Part shown: positions 1 through 11,600 of the stretch, one piece after another | Layout: each line of letters opens with the position of its first letter | Numbering within the stretch: the first letter of the stretch is position 1 | Source of the DNA: Nemopilema nomurai | Taxonomy: Eukaryota; Cnidaria; Scyphozoa; Rhizostomeae; Rhizostomatidae | Assembly: GCA_003864495.1 (NCBI GenBank) | Contig: ML133496.1 | Location: forward strand, 2,199,631 to 2,263,630 | Length of the DNA: 64,000 nt | Reading direction: 5' to 3' | Translations under genes and position numbers: made by a program | Notes under the pieces: model-generated | The model's database searches: none | What the model saw: the letters and a program-made list of their open reading frames with translations, nothing else | What the model was told of the DNA's origin: nothing

Positions 1-494
1 TAGTAAAACAGGGACGCGATGAGCGCACTATCCGGATGCTCAAACCACATGAACAACTTCTCTCTGTTGCTCATTTTCGTCAAATCCACCTCGACTTCTT
101 CTTCTAACAATGCTTGCTCCGCCTCTTCCATTCTAGTCAAGCATTCTTTCTTCTTGTCCGAAAATTCGTCCTTGCAACATTCGTAAACCGTTTCCTCTTT
201 GATTCCGAAAAACGACAGCTCATCGTCAAACGAGGACGCGCATTCGCCTCTTGGGTAGTGCAGCTTTCCGCAGCGATAATAGTTGAGGATGTAGCGAAAG
301 AGCTCGGGATCCCTGTCGAAAAAGAACTCTCGGGTGTCTTGGTCGAAGAAGTAGTCTTTTTCGTCACTGCCGAGAAGCGTCGATGGGTAGCGATCGAGCG
401 TCGCTCGCCACGTTTCGAATTTTCGCCCGGAGATGTTGAAAACGATCTTTTCCAGGTCATCGTCGTCTTTCTTATCGTCCCGTCCATTGGCCAT
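1..494 (-). CDS. KCND: Shal/Kv4-type voltage-gated K+ channel, N-terminal exon (partial, runs off left edge)
   Basis: Reading the minus strand from ATG at 494-492 gives 164 codons and no stop before the edge. The product starts MANGRDD and contains a full Kv T1 tetramerisation domain (about residues 15-110), with FDRDPELFRYILNYYRCGKLHYP at its core. A zinc-binding motif His79-X5-Cys85-X20-Cys106-Cys107 is intact; this motif marks non-Shaker Kv channels. The spacing LHYPRGEC...DDELSFFGI and the tail MWFEHPDSALIASLFYY match Shal/Kv4 better than Shaw or Shab, where the last segment leads into S1. In the cell this domain sets subfamily-specific assembly of tetrameric A-type K+ channels in the plasma membrane. 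The chosen Met is the first in frame, but the frame stays open upstream to a TGA at 649-651, so an upstream exon joined here cannot be excluded. Recent human Kv4 proteins have extra N-terminal residues that are not seen here. S1-S6 lie outside the window. Confidence 0.9.
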   Translation of the reverse strand, partial: MANGRDDKKDDDDLEKIVFNISGRKFETWRATLDRYPSTLLGSDEKDYFFDQDTREFFFDRDPELFRYILNYYRCGKLHYPRGECASSFDDELSFFGIKEETVYECCKDEFSDKKKECLTRMEEAEQALLEEEVEVDLTKMSNREKLFMWFEHPDSALIASLFY

Positions 495-3400
495 CGTTGG
501 CCAACCGGAGGCTGATTGGTTTGTGCATGAAAACCATGGGTCGAGTTCCGTGGTCATTTGAAAGGGCATAGAGAACTTCTATTTCTTGACCGCGTTGCCG
601 TCCATAAGGATGCTGGATACTGCTATAAGTGCCATCAAAACCTTCAGATCATCCAACTTTTATGAGTATACTGTATGTTCTCTGTGCAATGCAAGCAATT
701 AAGTGACTGGAATTGAAGAATAGTTTTGTTCGGATTCCACAGCGATTCCGGCTTGCAATCAGTTATACGTTGATGATTTGATCACAGGCGAGTAGTCCAA
801 TAGCAATGGATTCTTTGCTGCTTTGGGTCAGATTCGTCGCTTTGTTTTCCTTTTTAGGCAGCATTACCGTGCTATAACACATCCTGAAAGAAAATATAAT
901 CTAGATTGGCAAAAGGCTTGGGCACCTGCACAGAAAAGGGGAATTTGACTATGTCAGGCTATTTAGCTGATTATTTCTTCTAAACGAAGACTTGCTCTAC
1001 AATAATCCTTAAAAAGGGCACAGAGCTGTATATGATTGTCACACTTAAAGCCCAAAGCTTTCAGCGAAAGACTCAAAGAGGCTGAAATAATGTCACGGCT
1101 TAGTGGTAATCTCCTGGTACTAGGAAGTAACTAGGATGTATTCTTGCTAAAAGAATGCTAAGACGAAAATATTCCAAGTATTTGAGAAGACATTGCTGCA
1201 AAACACGTCGACTTTTTTTCAGTTTTTTGGGATTAAAACCCAGTGAAGTCTTGTGAGACAGCGTCATGGAATATTTAAGCCGGTAACAACTTTTCAATGA
1301 CCTGTTCTACTGCGCGATTCCTAGGAATTAACTTTAAAGTATGGTTGATCCAGAGACGAAAGAGTAGCGGCCTAATTTGAATTCTGTTCGAGTCAGTCAC
1401 TGCTGAAATTTCTGTCTGTACTGAAGGGTCACCTTGCTTGATTGCCTCTCTGTGCTTTTTGTGTTTCCACGTGAAGCTATGCATATAAGCGCTCGCCTTC
1501 AGTAGCAGATAGGTTTCCGAAACAACCAGAGAATTATGTTAGAATGGGCATGATCGCTTGAATTTTAGATAATTGCTTGTGATTGTTGCAGAACGTTGTG
1601 GTGAAATCTATGCTTTATTTCTTGGCTCGACAAACTGACCCTCAAGTAACGTGACAGGAGCTCTTGTATTTTAGGAGCTCGTTTCAGCTTCTCCGATCTC
1701 TTGTGTCGCAATACTTTTTCTGCCATGTTCCGACTCCTTAGATGGGGAAGGTGTACAAATAAGCATTCAAGAATAATTGGTGTCTGCTCTAACAATAACA
1801 TCCAAAGCTATCTTTTGCGAAAGTGAATTGTTTGGACCGTCCAGAGTCCAGAAAAATTGACTTCTCCACGGCTTGGAGCCGGAGGAAGGTTTTCCCTGTT
1901 TATGCCATATTTGTGGAAGGTTTATCAGTAATTTTTATTATAAATAATGAAAGTGGTTGTAAAAATAATGTTTTGAGTGGGAAATGAGAATGTTTTAATC
2001 ATAAAGGTTCCAGCAAGAGGACTTTTTGGGCTTTTTGGTTGTCAAACAGGCTCAGTTGTCATCTTTGCCAGCACGTGTTGTCCAAGGAAGCAGCTTCGCT
2101 GTTCGAAATTACAGAGGCTAAATATGCCATCAAAGTTATTTGAGGAGATTAGACCCGCAAATCTGACGCCTTTCTGACAAACTATCCCGGCCTATTTTCC
2201 CTTTATTGCAACTCCTTCAATCGAAGTAAGATGTTGTCTGATAAGGTCTAATATTTAGCTGAAAATTGCAAAAGATGGATCAATATGGGGATGAGAAGAC
2301 TCAACAAAGGGTCAGCTGAATCCAAAGTTGCTAGTTGCGTTCGACGTTCGAATCAGCTTCATCATTTATGAATTAGTATTGTCTTTAAGCTACCAGTTCG
2401 AAGGCGTTTAGGAGATCCCCTTTGTCATGAGATGACGCTTCATTTGTATACTGATGTCAAATGACTTAAAGACCATTATCAAGCGACCCAATTCAAACCC
2501 TTTTAAATGCACATTTGATTCTAAGCTGGCTTAACTTAAAGCTCAAGTTGAGATATGAAGACATCTATCGCAAATCATTGCTTAGAGATATCTATTGAAA
2601 GCATTTGCCACAAATTCGGAATTATTAGCAGCAGACACTCTAAACAGAAGACTGGTAGTAGAATCAGACACAGCCAGTCTGGATGGCTGCTGTTTACCTG
2701 GATGTCATGTTCATTAAGGAGCTTACGCTGACTCTAGGCGACCGGTGATTCGCTAATTCCACTTATCCAGCTTCCTGGCATGTGTGATAACTAATCGGAT
2801 TATTTTCATAATGGCCGCCGATACAACGGTTTTAAAGCCAGCTGACTTTGAAATTCCTGCTCTGATTTTGTGGGGACGCTGCTCTGTATTTTTGGGACGA
2901 AATACAAAGTTCGTTCAGTTGCGATTGGCAAATACTTATAGTTTTCGATCAACATTCGAATCGTTGGAGACTTTGAGCGACTGAAGTAAAGATGTAATCA
3001 TCTCAGAAAAGACCTTATGCCGTATATTTATGGCTTGCAAATCATGCAAATTGCCATCAAACGAATTTGGAATGCCGAAAGTACCTTCATTCTAAAATCC
3101 ACGCACTTGCTCAGATTAGACAATAGTTCCTATTTCACACTTCGTCGTTTGAAACTCATTTGGAGAGGTTTTTCAAAAAAGGAACATGACTATCAACTAG
3201 AAGATTGTATTCCCGTTCGAGTACAGAACGAAAGTCGAAAATGGCCTGCAGCGAAATGCCATTTCTTGGCACTAAACATAAACGTAAGAAAATCAAATCT
3301 GAGAGCAATAGTTATTATAATCTTAATTATGTTCATGATTCATAGAAGATGCTGCTCGTAGATTGGAAGATTAAAAAATTCTGCTTATGAAGTTTAATAG

Positions 3401-5213
3401 GTTTGATGCCTTGAGCAGTTAGCATAGACTAAGGTCTTCAAGTATGTTTAAATGACTCTGCATTATTTGCAACGCTTGCACTAAAACACCTCTTAGAACA
3501 ACTGATTCGTAGCAAATAGATGATGGAAGGGACTTTGGACTGTGTTTAATCTCACACAAGGTGGTAGTTCTATTTCCCTATCGAAGCTGCTGTCACAATA
3601 AACATGTTACAATAAAGTTCACAAATAGCAAAACAGACAATTATATCGTAGAATATAGCGCTGGTGATGCTAAACAATCTAATCAGACAGCAAATATGAT
3701 ATGGCTGCTTTCACGAACGATTGTTCTGCCCACCTGATTATTCTAATTTACACGATTCTTTTTCCTTGCATAAGCTGTTGACGAAAACACGACGGCAGTT
3801 GGCATTTCGTAGCAGTTTTCTCGGGTGAATGCCCAAATGCCCGTGGATTAAGATTCATAATCGCACAACAGTTGTTGGCATTATCATTCTGGCGGCACTT
3901 GAAAATCCCCCTTTAATCTGCACCATAATTACGTTGAAATGATTGAAAATTTGGTGCATTTACACTGTGCAGAGTGGAACAGGCAATCTTGAGGTCGAAT
4001 GAATGGTTATTTCAATCCCCGTTCTTACAACCCAAGTCGTTCGTATTGCAAATATCAGCCAGTATGCATTAAACATGAGGGCGGTACGACCCCTTACATT
4101 CAAATTAGGCCATGTTTTGTTCACATAATGCGCCTAAATTTGAACTTAAATGTCGAATTCGCCTGTGGTCACGTAGAGTCGCGTTCGTTTAATAGCAACA
4201 TGCTTAATAGCACGTTTGACCTGGGAAGCTGGTAAAAGTATCGTATGTTTGCTTGCAAGAACTCCAAGGAAATCCAAAGGATAGGCTACAGGATTTGGGC
4301 TATACTTGTGTGTTCCTTGTACTTTCAGTATGCAAAAGCCTCTTCTATTCGCATCAGGAGTCAATCAACTCAGCACGTGACCCAACTCTGAAATTTCATT
4401 TCATTTGGCATCGCATCTCGTTTCAAGTGATGCTGTTACTTTGACAACCGTTATACCTGTTTCGAAAGAAATCTGACATATAGAATTTCGACTTTGTTTA
4501 CTGCAAATAATTATGTTTTCCAGCGCCACAAGTCAAAGCAACCTTGCTGTGTGCTAGAAATTCACAGTACTGTGTTTTGGTTAATTATGACTTAAACGGT
4601 TGGCCTCCTTTTGATTTCGTAGGTGCATTGGCATCTTTTACCGGGCACGTTTGACAATGGCCTCCTTTCCGCCTGACCCTATGATCTCGTTCTGATGGCC
4701 ACCTTACCATTCGAATGGCGAAATCTCATGTGACTTGTATGCAATTTCGAGCGCGGCTATTGGCGTTAGCATTCGGATTATGCGCTCCGGGTCAGTTGAT
4801 CGTCTCCCATGGACAGTTTATCGTTCTGTCTTAATCCTTTATTCTCGTGGCAAGAAGGTATCCAAGTTCTTAATTCTCGCTAGACGCCAAGTAAATTGAT
4901 TAGACGTGCAGTCTCTGTTACCCTGAATCTTATCAAGATATTCCAAACTCAATACAATGATGTAATTCAGCGTGGAAGAGACCGCCGCCTCAGCGCAGCC
5001 AATGGAACGACTTTCACTTATCACCAATGACGGAATACATTTATTGTGTTAGAGATGTGTTGTTGATGCAAAAGAACATTTATATAAGGGTAGTATCATC
5101 AGATCTTCCAATAGAGATAGTAACCATGCAGATTATAGAACATTAGATATGTTTGCTCCTTTGGTCGTAAATAATTTCCAACAGTCATTTGTCATTTGTA
5201 CAATAAGACGCCA
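495..5213. other. Upstream region of the Kv4 gene, no other gene seen
   Basis: This should hold the 5' UTR and promoter of the minus-strand channel gene. Only short unrelated open frames occur, without family resemblance or convincing splice borders. No large repeat was seen. Confidence 0.5.
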
Positions 5214-5364
5214 TTTACACGAGACCGGTTCCGGAAAGATCCGTATCAATTTGAGTTCACTTAGGCGTTCTGTTAACACGAGACCTGCCTAACCAAATAA
5301 CTAATTTGAGATCACCTACGAAAGCGTACTCATTTGGAGCCGGTCTCACTTGGTCTCGTGTAAA
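5214..5364. mobile_element. Small inverted-repeat element (MITE-like)
   Basis: The 13-bp ends TTTACACGAGACC (5214-5226) and GGTCTCGTGTAAA (5352-5364) are perfect inverted repeats. A third copy of ACACGAGACC sits inside near 5277. The body is non-coding. The end motif and an internal GATCCGTA resemble the larger foldback at 46136-46827, suggesting one family. I could not find a target-site duplication, so the exact boundaries are provisional. Confidence 0.6.
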
Positions 5365-5549
5365 CACAACTGGATCTTTTTGAGTACGTGAGGTCACTGG
5401 CCAATGAGCATACTCCAAACTATCATGTGATTTTTACTCTGTGTTTTGTCAGGTTGCTCAACGTGAATTTCGCTGAGAAATTTTCCGCGCTTAATCCGCG
5501 TAAAGGCTTACTGCGCATGTCCATGACGCATTTCGCGCGAATTTTTTCG
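5365..5549. other. Non-coding, contains one copy of a dispersed repeat
   Basis: The stretch about 5455-5560 (CGCTGAGAAATTTT, then ACTGCGCATG, then CGCGCGAA) resembles 13180-13265 in the same order and orientation. It is probably a degraded dispersed repeat; no coding potential was recognised. Confidence 0.35.
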
Positions 5550-5662
5550 GTGCGGTGCGACACAATATGGTGCAGTACGGTCAGGTATGGTGCGGTAAAG
5601 AATGACGCGGTGCGGCATGGTATGATGCGGTGCGGCACGGTATGATGCGGCACAGCGTGGCC
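5550..5662. repeat. Degenerate GC-rich short tandem repeat (TGCGG-like)
   Basis: Irregular runs of GGTGCGGCA / GGTATGATGCGG occupy this stretch. The base composition stands out from the AT-rich surroundings. Both strands are open here by chance because the repeat lacks stop codons. Confidence 0.6.
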
Positions 5663-8600
5663 CGGCGAATTGGGGAACCGTACGTTTTGGTAATGGACGA
5701 AATAGAACTGCGTGTTACTGTGAGGCATGCTACCATACGATACATCACAGCAATGAATGTTGCAGTAAAAAATAGAAAAACTTCAGTTATTGCTTTGAGA
5801 TGACGATATAGTCTTGAAGGAATTCAAAGTTTAAATGCATTTAAGTTGATCATTGATCAGTCTCCACCCTCGGTTTACTGAATGAATCGTCGTGAGATGG
5901 AAAGAACATTTTACAGGTTACATAACTACTTTTGCAGCAAGAACGTGGAAGCATAGATCTCGTTGCCATGACAGCCTCGATCTATGGAATCTTTGCTGTT
6001 GCGATGTTTTTGTTTGTGTTAGGCCGACGGCCTAAAGGCGGGCGCAACATGGAGTCGACTCTATTGTCAGGTCCAACTCGCCCCGTCAAAATACTATTGC
6101 TTAGAGAATAACAGAGCGTTATTTTGACGATACATATTTAAAGAATGACAGTTCTTTTTCGGGCTAGGCATTCGTGTTAAGAGGCAAGGCACAAACCGTT
6201 TCATTGGCGGAGCAATAGAATTACTTTTGATCCGAACCGATGATGTTTCCACGCAAAAATTAATTCGGCTAAACCCATTTGCGTAGATTGAAATCATTGT
6301 GTAAACACAGCTGCCACCCCTTCAAGAAGACTGCCAAATCTCTTTCCACTACTGAGAGGATCACAAAGCCAGCGACACGCTAACTACATCTGATCACAAG
6401 ATATTTGAAGTTGCAGATAAGATACTGAAATGCCTTTGCATACATCTACATGTGCAAGCTTAATGCTTCGTATGCATAAAGTGCAATGTGCCTCCCAATA
6501 CAGCAGCAGTTTCTATATAGGATGAAGGCGACATCAACAAACACGACTAAGCGATATTAATCCTACCAAAGAAACAGGCAGTGCAAAGCCAGACTTAAAA
6601 TTGAGGGGATTCTGATTGTAAAGATAGGCCAGGGTCGGAGGGTGTTGTCAAAATGCATCGATGGTAATTGAATCAAAGAATACCGTCATGACTCCTTCGC
6701 AGCAGTACAAAACAAGTGGGCATTGCAATTTGGGGGAAACAGCCACGGCAGCTATAAAATTTAGAAATGTCATGTGCATGGGATGCAGAAGTATCCTGGA
6801 GGCGTGTTTAGTCCTCTAACGATGCTAGATTAATTCGGATCGTAGCCCCGATAATGTCCAATGGCATTCTTGCCTTGTAAATAGCTCGAAGGAACGCCCC
6901 ACATCAATTCGCATCAATCATCCTGCAACTTGAAAGGGAGATAGTAAGGTGTTTCTTTGTGAAATTTTGCTAAGAATTGTAAACATATAGAAAACCTAAC
7001 GATTTGTGTTTACGCTTTAAACAAACGTAATGAGATTTGACCTTCTTAACTAAAAATCAGATTTCAATAATGGCTTGTTTACGTGTTTCTTTCAAAAATA
7101 CAGTAATTTATATCGAAATCCTGAAGGCACCACGCCGAGGAGAACAGTGCTTTTTAGAGAAATTCTATTAGTTGATGTAATGAAACATCATTCATTCCCT
7201 TTGTCTATTACATTATTCATGAATATGCTCTCCACAAAACATTCACGAAGCAAAATTATATTCAGTATAGTTTCAGGATTCAAATGTTTTTCCTTGATAT
7301 TCGCCGGCTTTGTTGGGAAATATTGTTTCCGATGGCAGCCATTGCCATTTAAAAGGAATATGCGTGTGAAACTATTTGTGAACAAGTGCTTTGTGGTACA
7401 AAATGTTTTCTAGCAATTGTGAAACTATTTGTTTATCAGAAAAGCTGCGGTCTCATGAACCGAAGTATTTCATTCTGTATTTTTGCAAAAGATTGTAAAC
7501 AGAGGCAATTTTTTAAATCGATTTCCATTGCAGATTTGAAGAAACGGTTTTTCCAATTACTCCTTTGCTTTTGAATTCCACAAGGTCACACCCTTGTTTT
7601 ATTTGACTTTCAATGGGCTGGGTCCGATTTTACCTTCCTTTGCAATTTTGAAATTTTGTTACAATCGTTGCTAAAGAAATTCATACACCATTACTGTGAA
7701 GGCCTACGTTGTGTTTCATGGTTTTCATCCTACCAAAAAGCAGGGCCAGGACGGATGGTAACTGCTAATGGGACTAAATCTCATTTAGAAAATATCTATT
7801 TGTCAATTTTTAGCCAAACGTGGTTAAGAGATTGTACTTTCCGGCAACCATTGTAGGTACGGCTCTCATGCGCTCCCACTTGCATTTCCCACCATCTACT
7901 CTACCATTCATGTTGCCAATGCAAGCTTATCCTGTCTTCTCAACTAGTAATTCTTAAGGATGTCTATTTAAAGAAGTTTAGTTACTTCCAATGCTAGAGA
8001 CAACATCATAAAAAGTATGTAATGGTGGGAAAAGCCACTGACACCCCAATTCTTAGGTCTAGATTCGCTTTGACAACTAATCAATACATTGAGTTGGGTG
8101 TTCCCCTCGGGTATTCTCCTTCGGTATTCCTAAGCAGCCGAGATTGCAAATGCTCACTTCAAAACCCCCGTCCTAAGTGGAAGTGCAGTTTGTCATAATG
8201 AATGGCCATCTATCGTATAAACAGAATTAACTTGAAGAGGTAGATTACACAGACGGGGCTCCTGTCATTGCAGTCTCCTCACTACTGGTCACGGAATAGC
8301 AGCTAAGAAAAGCGGTGTTGGACTTTCAAAACTGCCCAAAGTAAATAGAGCTCTAAAGAATTCACCTGTTTATATCACTTTGTTGTGAGGTTTCTCTAGA
8401 TAGAGTCATGATTCAAAGTTGCAGTCTCTTTTTGTTCCTTTGATTATCCATTTGTGCGTATGCATGTGTGTCCTTAATAAACTTGATCTTGATGTATAAA
8501 GGGTTCAAGACTTCACAGTGTCTAAGAATATCGTTGCATTTGTAACAACTGTTTTGCAGCTCCTTAGAGTAATTCAATGAATGCTCATGTTTTGATAAAA

Positions 8601-11600
8601 TTATCAACCAACGCCTTCAGTTACTGGTGTACACTAAAAAGCCTATTCAAGAAACGTCTACAGCTTGTTGCTGCTTTCAAACGCTTTCTTGTTTTGTTCT
8701 GCTAGCTTCGCAATAACTTTGCAATAACTTTGAATGTTGAAATTACTTTAATTTATGTAAAAGACCTCTTATCAGCCAACACATGTTATTTAATCGAAAA
8801 TAGATGAAAATGATTGATGCATTCAAAACAAAAAACTCATAACACTTGCTTGTGATTGGGAATGGTAAAAACTCATTATTTCCATATAGATCTGCCTAGT
8901 TTGCAACTTAATTTTGATATCAAAAGTTTGTCTATTTCTTTGTGGAAATTTGGATGTTTTTGACATGCTATTTCAAGACTGCAAATCATTCATTGTTTAA
9001 CAGAACACTTATCACCTTGGTAACCATAAACACACTATTGGAATCTTAAACAAAAACACTTACGTAATTGATGTCATTGAAAATACATGAGAAATGTCAC
9101 GGGCTTGAAGCGAAAGGAGAAACAATTACCTTTAACTATCTCTCAGAAAGCATGTACAGTAGACAATATTTGGTCTATACTTCATTCTCTTTAGCAAGAT
9201 ATTCTTGAGGAGAGCATGAATCGCTATTTTGAGAAATCGTTTTTTGTGATATCGGTTATCGCTTCTTTTAGATATCACGACTCGCTTTTATAATGTCACG
9301 CTTTTCGTGGGTGTTTCTTTTGAGTTCGATTCGCTATCTGTTGTTCACCCTTTCCTTGAAAATGGACGCTGTGCGAAAGTGCTTGCTTCTTTGCCTTTGC
9401 AAACTTCTTCTGTGCTAGCAGAAAATCTGTCAATATAGCTTTACGCTGATTCTTTAGAGCTCTTTTTTATGTTGTAAAATAAACAATTAAACTAGAAATG
9501 AGAAAAGAAACACAAAGTTCTTCACACGTTACCCTTAGAAATGTTGCGGATTCTTAACAAACATTGAAATTATGATATTTGCTAACATAGCCAGGGCAAT
9601 TATAAAATCCACCCAAAACTTTCCCTAGCAGTTTCACCACCAAGGTGCAATTCCTAGCTATCCTTCCTGATCCATAGATAAAACGGGTTTGCTCCTGCAT
9701 CGCGTTCTACCCGAAACATTCCCTCATCTTCTCCTTCTATCTCATTTATTTTACCTTCTTTGTATTAAATGATGACTATCCAACAACTGCTTTCTTAGAC
9801 AGTGTGCAATTTGATGCTAATAGTTCACCACGGCGAACATGGTTTTATGTTGGCAAGGCTATCTATCAATTTCCCTATTGGAGACGCGGAATGCAAGGCT
9901 ATTGCCTCCCCAAATGCTGGGTCATTTTGAGTCATCTCCATGTAAAATGCATACTTGGTTGTGATTGCCACAGAAGCACGGATAGTTAATTTCGCAGAAG
10001 AGAAAGCGCTGTGTGATTGAGGTTTTCCAACGATTTAGAATAATTCATAAATTTGAATGCATCTCCAAGCCTGTCTAGAAGCGAACGAGCCAAATAACTG
10101 TATTTCAGTAATGGGAAACAAAGCTTTTGGCAGATGAAGCACCTTATTCAATCTCACGTAAGAGCTAGTGGGATTACGAAGCACTTGCTTGGAATCGAAA
10201 AGCGATTTTGGTATTTGGTCAGCATCAAATTCAATTCCAGCGAATACAGAATTAAAAAACCTCAAATTTCAGATGCTCTGCAGATATTTTCTTGAGCCTT
10301 TCAAATATAACGATATGTATTTTTAGTGAACCATAAGTAGCCAGGATTAGTTCAAATTTCCTTCCATTACCAAGCTCCGACGTTGAGGTTCGTATTATGC
10401 AGGATTCGTGATCCTTGCCTTTGACGATCTTTGATACAGTGCTGTAAATGGTTGTTTTTAGCATGGGATCGTGCTGGTGTATGCTTTCGGTGTTGGCATT
10501 CATGTACGATTCGAGCACATATTGCTTCGTACATTGAACCTAGCATAAATGCGGTCGCAGTAAGGATAGCGAACAATGATACTGTTTGACTTAAAAAATA
10601 GCATTTTTCACAAAGCGCTTTCTAATCTTCGCGGTCCTAGGCTTCATGAAAAGCCCTGTGAAAATATTTACTCTGTCGATTGCAAGAATCGCAGTTTTCA
10701 AAAGTTTCAGAGAATAAATCATTTCTAACTGGATTCGTAGGCGTTTTCTTTACTGAAATACTTTTCGGGGTTGTTCTTGTTTGTCTACAGTTAATTTCTA
10801 TATATTAACAGACTACCGAAACTTGAAGCGGCACCCATGTGAATATGACGGAGTCATCAACATATAAATCGGTTTATCTTGTATTATCAACATAAGTGTA
10901 CAGTATAGATGCTACATTTGGGCCTTACATTTCACCTATAGGCAGCCCGATAAGTATAAGCTTGTGTTTGAACTCAAACTGCTGGAGAATATTGTATTTA
11001 TCACAATTTGATTAACATCGTGGCAGAGAGGAGAAATATCAGAGCTGAGGAGTGTTTCCGCTTATAGATGATATCGCTCACTGTTACATCCCTTCCGTTG
11101 CCTAATCAGTCCACGCGGCCTTAGACAACAGAGCTGCTGTTCTTGAGCAATCGCGGCACAATTACCCCGACTGCGCTTTTTAGCTTCCTCGGTTGGAAAT
11201 CACGACAAATTGCCTACAGGCTTAAACTCACCGATAGCCGATGCAGATGCTAAGATACAAACTGTTATAAATTCAATATTACTTACAAGGATTGCTTTAT
11301 TTTTCCGATTTGAGCAAGCGATTGCAAACAGCGTGTACCCATTCTTCTGAATGCAGCCCTGTTAAAAACCTGCCTGCCTGCCCTTCTTTGCATATTGAAA
11401 TCACTACCTTCCTTCATTAACGCCGCCTTTAATGATATTCTTTTGTTTTGTGTATTAATTATTTAAAAAGTTGCTGTATGCTAGACAGTCTAGTTTGAGC
11501 GTTGCCTTGTCCGTTTCAAAGGATGTAATGTACCAAATAACTCTAAAACTTGTCTTAATTAAATAACTTGATAAAGGCCGTTTAAGAAATTGAGTCTCGA

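Noticed and set aside
114..515. 133-residue plus-strand frame
   Set aside because: Shadow of the minus-strand Kv4 T1 exon, whose conserved motifs decide the strand.
9330..9345. tRNA B-box-like GAGTTCGATTC
   Set aside because: No matching A box or cloverleaf at the right distance.
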